From Achromobacter kerstersii (GTDB taxonomy: Bacteria; Pseudomonadota; Gammaproteobacteria; Burkholderiales; Burkholderiaceae_B), in contig NZ_CADIJQ010000005.1 of the NCBI RefSeq assembly GCF_902859595.1, positions 248,001-312,000 of the forward strand: a stretch of 64,000 nucleotides of DNA, read 5' to 3'. A program made the translations under genes and the position numbers. Below are positions 32,392 to 41,541 of this stretch, piece by piece. How positions within the stretch are numbered: position 1 is the stretch's first letter; every line of letters begins with the position of its first letter. Below the pieces are notes generated by a model. The model had not been told where the DNA came from and made no database searches. It saw only the letters and a list, made by a program, of their open reading frames with translations.

Positions 32392-33399
32392 ATGTATCTG
32401 GAATTGCGCGGGATACGGAAAACCTTCGACGCGTCCGTGGCGCTGGAAGATATCGACCTGTCCGTTGGCGAGCACGAATTCGTCTGCCTGCTGGGGCCTA
32501 GCGGTTGCGGCAAGACGACCTTGCTGCGCATCGTGGCCGGGCTGCTTCCCTTTGACAGCGGCGCCATCACGCTGGGCGGACGCGACCTAAGCGGGCTGCC
32601 TGCCCGCAAGCGCGGCTTTGGCATCGTGTTCCAGTCGTACTCGCTATTTCCCAACATGACGGTGGCCGAAAACGTGGGCTACGGGCTGCGCATCCGAGGC
32701 GAGCCGCGCGACCGCATCGCGGCGCGTGTGGACGAATTGCTGACGCTCATCAAGCTGCCCGACTATGCGGCGCGTTATCCACACCAGTTGTCGGGCGGCC
32801 AGCAGCAGCGTGTGGCACTGGCGCGCGCGCTGGCAGTGGACCCGGCGCTGATCTTGTTGGACGAACCGCTGTCGGCGCTGGACGCCCGCGTGCGTACGGA
32901 CATGCGCGCGGAAATACACGAGGTGCAACGCCGCCTGAAAATTCCCACAATCATGGTGACGCATGACCAGGAGGAAGCCCTGACGCTTGCCGACAAGATT
33001 GTCTGCATGAACGATGGGCGCATCGAGCAGGTGGGGTCGCCGTCCGATCTGTATCTGCGGCCCCGCACCCGTTTCGTGGCCAACTTCGTGGGGCTGAGCA
33101 ATCTGCTGCCCACCGACTGGGTGCGCGACGCCATGCCGCAACTGCTGGCAACGCGGCCCGACGGCGCCAGCGAACGCTACGAGGCCTGCCTGCGGCCCGA
33201 GAACCTGCGCATCGCCGCCGATGCGCACGGCCCCGGACGCGTACAGGACATGACGTTCATGGGCAATCTGACCCGCTTGCGCGTCGCCTGGCTGGGCCGT
33301 GAGCTGGTGGTGGAACAACATGGCGCGGCCGGCCTGTCGCGCGGCGCAGCCGTGCGGCTGGACATGGAGCCCGGCCACTGCGCCTGGGTGGCGGTATGA
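32392..33399 (+). CDS. ABC transporter ATP-binding protein, 2-aminoethylphosphonate type
   Basis: 335 residues. Walker A GPSGCGKT lies at 35-42, the signature LSGGQQQR at 133-140, and Walker B with the D loop in [13 protein letters not shown]. The H-loop histidine is in [11 protein letters not shown] carboxy-terminal TOBE-like regulatory domain follows (about 240-335). It powers import with the permease encoded 22 bp downstream. Confidence 0.92.
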   Translation: MYLELRGIRKTFDASVALEDIDLSVGEHEFVCLLGPSGCGKTTLLRIVAGLLPFDSGAITLGGRDLSGLPARKRGFGIVFQSYSLFPNMTVAENVGYGLRIRGEPRDRIAARVDELLTLIKLPDYAARYPHQLSGGQQQRVALARALAVDPALILLDEPLSALDARVRTDMRAEIHEVQRRLKIPTIMVTHDQEEALTLADKIVCMNDGRIEQVGSPSDLYLRPRTRFVANFVGLSNLLPTDWVRDAMPQLLATRPDGASERYEACLRPENLRIAADAHGPGRVQDMTFMGNLTRLRVAWLGRELVVEQHGAAGLSRGAAVRLDMEPGHCAWVAV

Positions 33400-33421
33400 C
33401 TTCGCCAAGCGGAATGTCCGC

Positions 33422-35104
33422 ATGAGCACGCTACAAGCCGGCGCCGCCATCGCCACGCCCGCCGGACGCGCGCCCTGGTCCGCCGACCGGCTGTTGCTAT
33501 GGACCTGCGTCGCCATTCCGCTAGCCGGGCTGGCGCTCTTCTTCCTGTATCCGCTGGCCACCGTCGCGTGGCGCAGCCTGGTCGAAAAAGACGGCTCAAT
33601 CGGCCTGGGCAACTACGCCGAGGTCTTCGCGACCCGCGGCATCCTGACCGCCACGGTGAATAGCCTTGTGATGAGCGCGGCGACGACGCTTATCAGCATC
33701 ACCGCGGGCTTCGCCATCGCGTATGGGCTGGACCGCAGCTGCATGCGCGGCAAGGGCATCGTGCGGCTTGCGCTCGTGTTGCCATTACTGGCGCCGTCGC
33801 TCGTACAAGGGCTGGGCCTGATCTTCATCCTGGGGCGAAATGGGCTGGTGCACCGGTGGACCGGCTGGGAAATCGATATCTACGGGTTCTGGGGCCTGCT
33901 GATATCTAACGTGTTCTATGCCCTGCCCCAAGCCGTGCTGATCCTGCAGGCGGCGCTGCGCAACATGGACGCCCGCTACTACGATGCGGCCGAAGTCATG
34001 GGCGCATCCAGCACGCGCCAATTCTTCGACATTACCTTGCCCAACTGCAAGTTCGGCTTGCTGAGCGCAGGCTTCGTGGTGTTCGTCATCACCATCACCG
34101 ACTTCGGCAACGCCGCGGTGATCGGCGGCAACTACCGGGTTCTTGCCACCGAGATCTACAGCCAGGTATCGGGGCAAATGAATTTCGGCATGGGCTCGGT
34201 AGTGGGCATCTTGCTGTTGCTGCCTTCGCTGATTTCAGTGCAGATCGAACGCGTGGCGTCGCAGCGCCAATTCGGCTCGGCGTCGCCCAGCGGCATACGG
34301 GTGGCGCCGCAACCGGCACGCGCGCGAGACCTGGCGTTTGGCATCGGCGTGCTGCTGGCTTGCAGCACGATCATCCTGACAGTGGCCACCGTTGTCTTCG
34401 CCAGCTTCATGCGGCTATGGCCGTACCGGATGGAGTGGACGCTCAAGCACTACGACATCACCGTCAGCGGCGGCTATGCGCCGTTGTGGACGTCGCTGTA
34501 TCTCTCGCTGGCGGCCGCAGGCGGCGGCGTGCTGCTGTTGTTCTTCTTGAGCTTCGGCGTCTGCCGCATTGGCCGCGGCTGGGCGAAGGTGATCTATCTG
34601 CTGTCGGTGTTGCCGGTGGGGGTGCCGGGCCTGGTGCTGGGGCTGTCGTACATCTTCGCGTTCAACGCGCCTGGCACGCCGCTGTATGCACTGTATGGCA
34701 GCGCGGCGCTGATAGCGCTATGCAACTTCTACCACTATCACACGCAAGGATTCCTGACGATGATGACGGGCATGCGCGCCGTGCCGCAAGCTCTGGAGGA
34801 AGCGGTCAGCTGCCTGGGCGGCGGCACCATGCAAGTGCTGCGCGACGCCGTGCTGCCGCTTATCGCCCCCACGGTATTGGGCGTGTTCTTCTTCCTGTTC
34901 ATGCGGTCGATGGTGACGCTGTCGGCGGTGATTTTCCTGGTGACCCCATCGGTCAGCGTGGCGCCCGTATCGGTGCTGCGGCTGGACGAAGCTGGATTCG
35001 TTTCGCAGGCGGCGGCGTATTCCACGCTTATCATGCTGGTCGTTGGAGGTTCTCTGCTGGCCATGCGCGCGTTGATCGCCGGCGCGGCGCGGCGGCGGAG
35101 ATAG
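33422..35104 (+). CDS. ABC transporter permease (fused two-domain), 2-aminoethylphosphonate type
   Basis: 560 residues from the ATG at 33422 (MSTLQAGAAIATPAG). The open frame extends upstream into the ATPase gene but that part is a shadow. Two FbpB-like transmembrane halves are fused in one chain, each with an EAA-type loop: YYDAAEVMGASSTRQFFDIT and ALEEAVSCLGGGTMQVLRDA. About twelve helices are expected. The fusion fits the PhnU2-like permease family. Confidence 0.88.
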   Translation: MSTLQAGAAIATPAGRAPWSADRLLLWTCVAIPLAGLALFFLYPLATVAWRSLVEKDGSIGLGNYAEVFATRGILTATVNSLVMSAATTLISITAGFAIAYGLDRSCMRGKGIVRLALVLPLLAPSLVQGLGLIFILGRNGLVHRWTGWEIDIYGFWGLLISNVFYALPQAVLILQAALRNMDARYYDAAEVMGASSTRQFFDITLPNCKFGLLSAGFVVFVITITDFGNAAVIGGNYRVLATEIYSQVSGQMNFGMGSVVGILLLLPSLISVQIERVASQRQFGSASPSGIRVAPQPARARDLAFGIGVLLACSTIILTVATVVFASFMRLWPYRMEWTLKHYDITVSGGYAPLWTSLYLSLAAAGGGVLLLFFLSFGVCRIGRGWAKVIYLLSVLPVGVPGLVLGLSYIFAFNAPGTPLYALYGSAALIALCNFYHYHTQGFLTMMTGMRAVPQALEEAVSCLGGGTMQVLRDAVLPLIAPTVLGVFFFLFMRSMVTLSAVIFLVTPSVSVAPVSVLRLDEAGFVSQAAAYSTLIMLVVGGSLLAMRALIAGAARRRR

Positions 35105-35121
35105 ATTAGGAAGCATCGGAT

Positions 35122-35883
35122 ATGTGGCAAGAAGAGCGGTATCAAAGAATCCGCGCCCTGCTGTCTTCATTGCAGCAGGTGTCGACGGACCGCATCGTCG
35201 GCGAGCTCGGCGTGTCGCGCGAAACCGTCAGGCGTGATCTGCTCGAATTGGAAGCCATGGGCGAATTGCGCCGCGTGCATGGCGGCGCGGTGCCGGTGCA
35301 CAGCGAGCCGCCCATCGCAGAACGCGTACACACGCGCGTCAAATACAAGCGCGCCATTGCCCGAGCGGCGGCGGGGCTGGTGGCAAGCGGCCAGACCTTG
35401 TTCCTGGATGCGGGCAGCACAACCAGCGTGCTGGCCGATGAATTGGCGAAGTTGTCGGGGCTCACCATCATCACCAATTCGTTCGATGTAGCGTTGAAGG
35501 TGGGCGCGGCGGGCAACGGCGCGAATCAGCTGTTGATGCTGGGCGGGTCGGTCGGCGGGCCGGTATGCGCCACTGCGGGCGACATCACCATTGCCGAAAT
35601 CCACCGCTACCGCGCTGACTTCGCGTTGCTGTCGCCCGTGGGCGTGGATGCTGAATGCGGCGCCACCAACTATGACTTGCGCGAAGCCGAGGTGGCCCGC
35701 GCGATGACGGCTAACGCCAAGCAACTGGTCCTGCTGGCTGACTTCAGCAAGATCGGCCTGTGCAGCCGCGTGTCATTCTGCGGCGCTGACCGCATTGATC
35801 ATCTGGTGACGAACACCAGTGCACAGAAATCGGCGGCCTACACGGCGCTGGAGTCAGCGGTGGGCAACGTGCTGGCGGTGTAA
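35122..35883 (+). CDS. DeoR-family transcriptional regulator
   Basis: 253 residues. The amino-terminal winged HTH reads VSTDRIVGELGVSRETVRRD (about 18-37), followed by the DeoR hallmark GELRRVHGGAV. The carboxy-terminal sensor domain contains LDAGSTTSVLADEL and binds sugar-phosphate-like effectors in the family. It lies 17 bp after the permease, so it belongs to the importer unit. Phosphorylated effectors are usual for the family, which fits a phospho-compound pathway. Confidence 0.92.
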   Translation: MWQEERYQRIRALLSSLQQVSTDRIVGELGVSRETVRRDLLELEAMGELRRVHGGAVPVHSEPPIAERVHTRVKYKRAIARAAAGLVASGQTLFLDAGSTTSVLADELAKLSGLTIITNSFDVALKVGAAGNGANQLLMLGGSVGGPVCATAGDITIAEIHRYRADFALLSPVGVDAECGATNYDLREAEVARAMTANAKQLVLLADFSKIGLCSRVSFCGADRIDHLVTNTSAQKSAAYTALESAVGNVLAV

Positions 35884-35904
35884 GCCCGTTGCCCTGCGCC
35901 CAAT

Positions 35905-35974
35905 TTGACCTTGGCCTTGGCCTTGGCCTTGACCGTGAGCTTGGCCTTGGCCTCGGCCTTCTCGGTCGCGGTCG
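35905..35974. repeat. CCTTGG hexanucleotide repeat tract
   Basis: Between the DeoR stop and the convergent Bug stop lie three exact CCTTGG units (35909-35926), a CCTTGA unit, and then a second, imperfect run of CTTGG/CTCGG-type units to about 35974. It is intergenic at the 3-prime ends of both genes. It has no stem-loop of terminator type. Confidence 0.7.
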
Positions 35975-35976
35975 CA

Positions 35977-36984
35977 TTAGTCCAGCGATACCCCTGCCGT
36001 CTTCACCATGTCGGCCCAGTACACCGTGTCTTCCTGCAAGCGCGTCTTGAACGCATCCGGCTGGCTGCCCACCGGCCAGCTGCCGCCGCTGTTGATCTTG
36101 GCGATCACGTTGGGCGACTTCATGGCTTGCCCGACCGCTTGCGCCAGGTAGGCGACACGCTCGGGCGGCGTGCCGGCAGGGGCAAACAGGCCATACCAAT
36201 CATCGGCGGTGATGCCGTCCAGACCGCTTTGCTTCAACGTCGGCGCCCCCTTGAAAATGCCGATGCTGTTCTCGTGGCTCAAGGCCAGGATGCGCAGCTT
36301 GCCTGCGGCCACCATGGGTTCGGCCGACGCGGGTGACGTGATCAGCATATCGACGGTACCGCCCATCAAATCGGTGATGGCGGGCGCCGCGCCGCGATAC
36401 GGCACGTGCACCAGATTCACACCCGCTTTTTTCGAGACCAGCGCGCCCATCAGATGGCTCATCGTGCCGTTGCCGGGCGTCGCATACGTGATGATGCCCG
36501 GCTGCTTGCGCGCGGCGTCCAGATAGTCGGCCAAGGTCTTGTAAGGGCTTTCGGTGCGCGCCACCAACACGAGCGGCGCAGACGTGATCTGCGAGATCGG
36601 CGTGAAGTCCTTCACCGGATCAAAGCCCACGTTCTTGTACAAACGCGGGTTGACGGCCATGACGCTCGTCTGCGACATCACCAGCGTGTAGCCATCGGGC
36701 TTGGCGCGCGACACTTGCGCCGTGCCGACGTTGCCGCCCGCGCCAGAGCGGTTTTCCACCACAACGCTCTGGCCCGTAATGGCGCCCAGCTCCTGCGCAA
36801 TCAGCCGCGCCACGTTGTCATTGCCGCCGCCGGGCGGGAATGGCGAAACGACGGTGATGGCCTGCTTGGGATAGTCGGCGGGCGCTTTGAGCGAAGGCGT
36901 TTGCGCTTGGACGCCTGCCCCCCACGTCAAGCCGGCAATGGCCAACGCGGCCGCGCCGCAAGTGTGCAATGCATGGTGCTTCAT
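35977..36984 (-). CDS. Bug-family tripartite tricarboxylate transporter substrate-binding protein
   Basis: 335 residues from the ATG at 36984 (MKHHALHTCGAAALAIAGL), with a signal peptide to about residue 29 (GVQAQ). The body shows the Bug pattern ITVVSPFPPGGGNDNVARLI and later DMLITSPASAEP. It is a periplasmic binder of carboxylated solutes. No tctA/tctB partner is adjacent, so it is an orphan of the kind common in Alcaligenaceae. It lies 190 bp after the rhodanese gene on the same strand and may serve the sulfur cluster. Confidence 0.9.
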   Translation of the reverse strand: MKHHALHTCGAAALAIAGLTWGAGVQAQTPSLKAPADYPKQAITVVSPFPPGGGNDNVARLIAQELGAITGQSVVVENRSGAGGNVGTAQVSRAKPDGYTLVMSQTSVMAVNPRLYKNVGFDPVKDFTPISQITSAPLVLVARTESPYKTLADYLDAARKQPGIITYATPGNGTMSHLMGALVSKKAGVNLVHVPYRGAAPAITDLMGGTVDMLITSPASAEPMVAAGKLRILALSHENSIGIFKGAPTLKQSGLDGITADDWYGLFAPAGTPPERVAYLAQAVGQAMKSPNVIAKINSGGSWPVGSQPDAFKTRLQEDTVYWADMVKTAGVSLD

Positions 36985-37174
36985 CTGGATTTCCCCTTGT
37001 GTCTGCGGCCGGATACTCGGCCGTCCCTGCATTCCGGTTCGCCATGAACCGTCCGCACCCCGCCGGCACCTGCCGCCGGGGCGTATTGATTGCGTTGATG
37101 CATTGGGTATGCCGCGCGGCCTCTGCGGGCCGTTGCGGCATGCGCCCTATCGGACGCGGCGTGAATGGGCGGCG

Positions 37175-38773
37175 TCAGCGCGCCGGAAAGCGATAGCCCG
37201 CCAATTCACGTTCATCGATCTGCTTGACCAGGTTGGTCTCCCACGCCAGATACTGGCGCGCCGCGGCTTTGTTGCCATCGTGACGATCGTGCACGAAGAA
37301 CAGGTAGTCGATGCATTCATCGTCGGCCGGCACGGCGGGCGTGGCCGCTTGCGCAATGCCCGCTGCCTGCCAGCTGGCCGGCGTGCCGGTGTTCACCTTG
37401 ATGTCTTGCACGCCCAACGCGCGCAAATCTTCAGCGGCCCACGCCGCCACCGCAACGTCTTCGGCCAGCAGCACGACAGCGCGCGCAGGGTCCAGCGCCA
37501 GCCGATGCAGACGCGGCCGAATTGACCACTGCGCACCCGCGATGTGGCCTGCGCGATAACGCATGCCGGGTCGAACATCGACGGCTTGCGCGCCTTGCGC
37601 CAAGGCGCTGGCCAGGCCGGAATCGGACAGCATGGAAACGACGGGTGTTTGCACCTCGGGCGCCTGATGCGTCAAGGCGGCGTTGATGCCTTCTTGCAGC
37701 ACGCAGGCGTCCCAGCCCATCTGCCGCAACCAGCTGGCCACGACCGGCGCGCGCACGCCTTCGGCGTCGAACACCACGATGCGCGCACCGCGCACGGCCA
37801 AGTACTGGTCGGTGGCCTGCACCAGCTGCCCACCCGGCGTATGCTGCGCCCCCGGCAACGAGCCTTCTGCAAATTCTTCCGCGCTGCGCACATCGCACAG
37901 GAAGGTGCTGCGCGTTGAATCGTGCAGCCATTCCTGCACCGTAGCGGCGCTGACGAATGGCACGCCATGGCGTTCGGCCAGCTGCGCCGAGCGGCCGGCC
38001 AACGCGGGCAGGTCTTCGGCCGCGACGCCATCGTCATAACGGCGGCGCGCACCATGTTCCAGTTGCAGGTCTTCCAGATACCAGCCCTGCGTGCCGTTCT
38101 CCAGCGCGTAGACGGGGTTGGGCACACCCAGATTGATCAGCGTCTGAGCACCGATGATGCTGCGCGTGCGGCCGGCGCAGTTGATCACGATGGTGGTCTC
38201 GGGGCGCTTGGCCAGCGTATGCGCGCGCAGCGCGAGTTCGCCGTTCGGGCAGCAGATGCCGCCAGGAATGCTCATCTTCTGGTATTCAGCGTAAGGCCGG
38301 CCATCCAGCACGATCAGGTCATCGCCGCGTTGCTGGCGTTCGGCCAATTCACGCGCACCAATACGGGGGGTGTGGAAAACTTCTTCGGCCAATTCGCCGA
38401 AGGTTTTGCTGGGCACATTCACACCAGCGAAGGCGGCGTAGCCATCTTGCTGCCATTGCGCGATGCCGCCGGCCAGGCGATGCACCTGTCCATAGCCCAG
38501 CTTGACCAGCGCCCGGGCGGCACGAGCCGCGGTGTCGTCATCACCGCCGTTGTCGTACACCACCACGCGCACGTCGCGCCGCGGAGCCAATCGCACGATG
38601 TCGATTTCAAGCCGGCTGTACGGCACGGGCGCGGCGTAGAACAGATGCGATTCGCCGTACTGGCCGTGTTCGCGCACATCCAGCAAGGCGATCTCGTGGC
38701 CGTCGTGCAACCACTGCTTCAGCGTGTGGGCATCGATGTCTGCAAAGGAAGAAGCGGAGGTCGGGTGCATCAT
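37175..38773 (-). CDS. Four-domain rhodanese-like sulfurtransferase
   Basis: 532 residues made of four tandem rhodanese domains (about 10-120, 135-255, 265-370 and 380-490). Only the second keeps a catalytic cysteine loop (INCAGRTRSI). The equivalent loops of domains 1 (VVYDNGGDD), 3 (VVFDAEGVR) and 4 (VVLLAEDVA) have lost the cysteine. It probably transfers sulfane sulfur to a thiophilic acceptor. It overlaps the cystathionine beta-lyase-like gene by 4 bp, so the two are coupled. Confidence 0.88.
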   Translation of the reverse strand: MMHPTSASSFADIDAHTLKQWLHDGHEIALLDVREHGQYGESHLFYAAPVPYSRLEIDIVRLAPRRDVRVVVYDNGGDDDTAARAARALVKLGYGQVHRLAGGIAQWQQDGYAAFAGVNVPSKTFGELAEEVFHTPRIGARELAERQQRGDDLIVLDGRPYAEYQKMSIPGGICCPNGELALRAHTLAKRPETTIVINCAGRTRSIIGAQTLINLGVPNPVYALENGTQGWYLEDLQLEHGARRRYDDGVAAEDLPALAGRSAQLAERHGVPFVSAATVQEWLHDSTRSTFLCDVRSAEEFAEGSLPGAQHTPGGQLVQATDQYLAVRGARIVVFDAEGVRAPVVASWLRQMGWDACVLQEGINAALTHQAPEVQTPVVSMLSDSGLASALAQGAQAVDVRPGMRYRAGHIAGAQWSIRPRLHRLALDPARAVVLLAEDVAVAAWAAEDLRALGVQDIKVNTGTPASWQAAGIAQAATPAVPADDECIDYLFFVHDRHDGNKAAARQYLAWETNLVKQIDERELAGYRFPAR

Positions 38774-39960
38774 GAGATTCGAAGGGAACGAGAGGATTGG
38801 GTCATGGCGGACAGGCCTTGTTCAAGGTCGCCGATCAGGTCTTCGGGCGCTTCCAGGCCGATATGCAGGCGCAGCATGGCGCCGCGAGGGGTCGCGTCAG
38901 GCAACGCGCGCGAGGCCAGTTGCACGGGGATCACCAGGCTTTCAAAGCCGCCCCACGAGGCGCCGATACCAAACAAACGCAGGCTGTCGATCAGCCGCTC
39001 GGCGTCTGTCGCGGTGAAGCCGTCGTTCAGTTCGACGGTCAGCAGGCCATTGGCGCCGGAGCAATCGCGCTGCCAGATGGCGTGCGACGGATCGCCGGGC
39101 AAGGCGGGGCACAGCACGCGGGCCACTTCAGGGCGTTCCAACAGGAACTGCGCGACCTGCATTGCGTTCTTGGCGTGTTGCGCCATGCGCAGCGGTAGCG
39201 AACGCATGCCGCGCAGCACCAGAAACGCATCGTCGGCGCCGACGGTCTGGCCGAAGTCGATGCTGGCGCGTTCCAGCGGACGCCAGGCGCGTGCGTTGAC
39301 CACCACGGCGCCCATCATCACATCGGCATGTCCGCCCAGATATTTGGTGGCCGCCAAGATGGAAATATCGGCACCCAGCGTGAGAGGTTTGTATATCAAA
39401 CCCGACGCCCACGTGTTATCCACAGCCAGCCAGCAACCGTGTTTTTTGGCAGCTGTGGATAAGTCGCACAGGTCCGGAAATTCGTACGTCAGCGAGCCGG
39501 GGGCTTCGGCGTAGATCATCTTGGTGTTCGGCCGGATCAGCGCTTCGATGCCCACGCCATCCGGCCGGTAGAACGTGTGCTCAATGCCCAGACGCGTCAG
39601 ATGTTCGGCGCAGAAGCGGCGCACCGGCTCATACACGGCGTCGGTGATCAGCACGTGATCGCCCGCGCGCAGATAGGCCAGCAACACGGTGGCGATCGCC
39701 GCCTGCCCCGTGGGATACAGCGCCGCACGAAAGCCCTGCTCCAGCTCCACCAGCGCGTCTTCCAGCGCATGCGTGCTGTCAGTGCCGCGCGCGCCATAGG
39801 ACGGCAGGCGCTCTTCTTCGCGGCGTGCGCGCGTATCGCGCCAGGCTTCGACGCTATCGAAGACGTAGGTGCTGGCGCGCGTCACCGGCGTGTTGACCCA
39901 TCCTTGATGGGGACGCCCGGCGCGCAGCAATCGCGTAGTGGACTGGTAGGGCTTGCTCAT
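38770..39960 (-). CDS. Cystathionine beta-lyase-like PLP enzyme (Cys/Met metabolism family)
   Basis: 396 residues. The PLP lysine lies in SILAATKYLGGHADVMMGAV. TGQAAIATVLLAYLRAGDHV and the SLRLFGIGASWGGFESLV carboxy-terminal segment are typical of MetC. It cleaves C-S bonds in cystathionine or cystine to yield a thiol, pyruvate and ammonia. Two perfect DnaA boxes lie in the coding sequence (39416-39424 and 39454-39462). It starts 2 bp after the thiol dioxygenase stop. Confidence 0.88.
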   Translation of the reverse strand: MSKPYQSTTRLLRAGRPHQGWVNTPVTRASTYVFDSVEAWRDTRARREEERLPSYGARGTDSTHALEDALVELEQGFRAALYPTGQAAIATVLLAYLRAGDHVLITDAVYEPVRRFCAEHLTRLGIEHTFYRPDGVGIEALIRPNTKMIYAEAPGSLTYEFPDLCDLSTAAKKHGCWLAVDNTWASGLIYKPLTLGADISILAATKYLGGHADVMMGAVVVNARAWRPLERASIDFGQTVGADDAFLVLRGMRSLPLRMAQHAKNAMQVAQFLLERPEVARVLCPALPGDPSHAIWQRDCSGANGLLTVELNDGFTATDAERLIDSLRLFGIGASWGGFESLVIPVQLASRALPDATPRGAMLRLHIGLEAPEDLIGDLEQGLSAMTQSSRSLRIS

Positions 39961-39962
39961 GA

Positions 39963-40550
39963 TCAGCGGCGCGTCTTCACGCCGATCGGCATGACTTTGC
40001 AGGTGCCGGCGTCCAGGTCGAAGCCCAGGCGTTCGTTCAGCGTTTCCAGGGCGCGGCCGTACATATGCAGGTGGCGGATGACGCTGTCGCCCTGGATTTC
40101 AACGGCGTGGATGTCGTCGGGCATCAAGGCGATGCCGGCGCCCGGGCCCACGACGACGGTGCCCGTCTTCGCAAGCTTGCCCACGCCTGGCACCGAGCCA
40201 TCATCCAGGCGGTCGTACACGTAGTTGTATTCCACGCCTTCCACGGCAGCGATACAGGCCCAGGTGGTGTGGTTGTGCGGCACGATCTTGTTGCCGGGGC
40301 GCATGACGTTCAGGTACAGCGCGTAGCTCTTGTCGGGGTCTTCCGCGATCAGGTAGCGCGCCTGGCGCTCACCGTCTTCCGGCGGGGCGTAGCGGTCGCC
40401 CGTCCACCAGTCCGTGTGCGCAGCCAAGCCCACCAGCTCTTGCAGAACGTCATTCAGGCTGTCGCGGTTCAGCCCCTTATTTCCTACAGTTTTTTTAATA
40501 TTTCCGATGGCGCTATCGATGCCGGCCTGATGAGGATGTGCAGTGCTCAC
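39963..40550 (-). CDS. Cysteine dioxygenase family thiol dioxygenase
   Basis: 195 residues when begun at the GTG at 40550, with an AGGG ribosome site upstream. The open frame continues upstream through the LysR gene on the other strand, but that part is rejected. The cupin iron ligands are offered by [16 protein letters not shown] (two His) and [12 protein letters not shown] (third His). The enzyme adds two oxygen atoms to a thiol to form a sulfinate. The substrate may be cysteine or a mercapto acid such as 3-mercaptopropionate. It is the first gene of the sulfur unit, followed 2 bp later by the lyase. Confidence 0.87.
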   Translation of the reverse strand: MSTAHPHQAGIDSAIGNIKKTVGNKGLNRDSLNDVLQELVGLAAHTDWWTGDRYAPPEDGERQARYLIAEDPDKSYALYLNVMRPGNKIVPHNHTTWACIAAVEGVEYNYVYDRLDDGSVPGVGKLAKTGTVVVGPGAGIALMPDDIHAVEIQGDSVIRHLHMYGRALETLNERLGFDLDAGTCKVMPIGVKTRR

Positions 40551-40637
40551 TTTGGTTTTCCCTCTTGTCTCATGAGTTATTGCACTTAATGTATCGCTCG
40601 GACCCTGCGCCAACAATTTAAATTGCCTTAACATCCC

Positions 40638-40652
40638 ATTAGCATTGCTAAT
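40638..40652. promoter_or_regulatory. Candidate LysR-type operator
   Basis: ATTAGCATTGCTAAT has 7-bp perfect arms around one base. It sits in the 118-bp spacer between the thiol dioxygenase and the divergent LysR gene, 17 bp before the LysR start. A perfect AATTTAAATT lies just upstream at 40613-40622. This is the standard place for an autoregulatory LysR site, though it is not a T-N11-A motif in the strict sense. Confidence 0.5.
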
Positions 40653-40668
40653 ACTTTTAGGGCATGAC

Positions 40669-41541
40669 ATGCGCAATCTGGATCTGGACCTGCTTCGCAC
40701 GCTAACGGCCATCGCCCAGCACGAGACGTTCTCGGAGGCCGCCAATCGGCTGCATAAAACGCAGTCGGCGATTACGCAGCAGATGCAGCGGCTGGAATCC
40801 ACCATCGGCCTGCCACTGTTCGAAAAGCAGGGGCGCAACAAGGTGCTGTCATCGCATGGACGCCGGCTGGTGGAATATGCGCGCCACATGCTCGCCATCA
40901 ACGATGAAGCGTTGCGCGCCTTGCAGGACGGTCCGCTGGAAGGGGATTTGCGGCTGGGTGCGCCGTTGGACGTGGCGGACACCATCTTGCCCACGCTGCT
41001 GACGCACATCGCTCGGTCAGCGCCACGTGTGAAGCTCGAGATTCGCGTGGATCGCAGCCCCTTCCTGATGGATGCCCTGCGTGCGGGCGAAATCGACCTC
41101 ACCATCTCCACCCGTTTTGATCAGGACTTCGAAGGCGTGGCGCTACGCACGTCACCCACGGTGTGGCTGGCGTCTGCCGACTATGTACATGACGTGCACG
41201 CGCCCGTGCCGCTGGTGCTGGCCGATGAGCCCAGCATCTTTCGCCGGCTGGCCTTGAATGCGCTGGAGCAGGCGCGGGTGCGCTGGCACACCAACTATGT
41301 GGCGCCGAACCTGGTGGGGATCAAAGCGGCGTTGCGCGCCGGTCTGGGCGTGACGGCCCGCAGCGTGGAACTACTGGGGCCCGAGATGCGCGTGCTGGGA
41401 GAAAAGGAAGGGCTGCCGCCCTTGCCGGACGTCACCTACTTCCTGTGGATAAGACGTGATCTGATCAATCCGCTGACGCGGCAGGTCTATGACATGCTGC
41501 GGACCAACCTGGGGCTGGCGCAACAAGGCGACGCTCAGTAG
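40669..41541 (+). CDS. LysR-family transcriptional regulator
   Basis: 290 residues from [20 protein letters not shown]. The HTH spans about 18-60 ([20 protein letters not shown]) and is followed by the periplasmic-binding-like effector domain. An ATG eight codons upstream lies inside the putative operator and is less likely. It is divergent from the thiol dioxygenase unit, which it probably controls. Its 3-prime end overlaps the convergent asparaginase gene by 7 bp. A perfect DnaA box lies at 41444-41452. Confidence 0.92.
   Translation: MRNLDLDLLRTLTAIAQHETFSEAANRLHKTQSAITQQMQRLESTIGLPLFEKQGRNKVLSSHGRRLVEYARHMLAINDEALRALQDGPLEGDLRLGAPLDVADTILPTLLTHIARSAPRVKLEIRVDRSPFLMDALRAGEIDLTISTRFDQDFEGVALRTSPTVWLASADYVHDVHAPVPLVLADEPSIFRRLALNALEQARVRWHTNYVAPNLVGIKAALRAGLGVTARSVELLGPEMRVLGEKEGLPPLPDVTYFLWIRRDLINPLTRQVYDMLRTNLGLAQQGDAQ

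Noticed and set aside
33299-33421. Extended permease start inside the ATPase gene
   Set aside because: It overlaps the ATPase coding sequence in another frame; the ATG at 33422 begins the recognisable protein.
40551-41111. Amino-terminal extension of the thiol dioxygenase reading frame
   Set aside because: It is antisense to the LysR gene; the GTG at 40550 with a ribosome site gives the family length.
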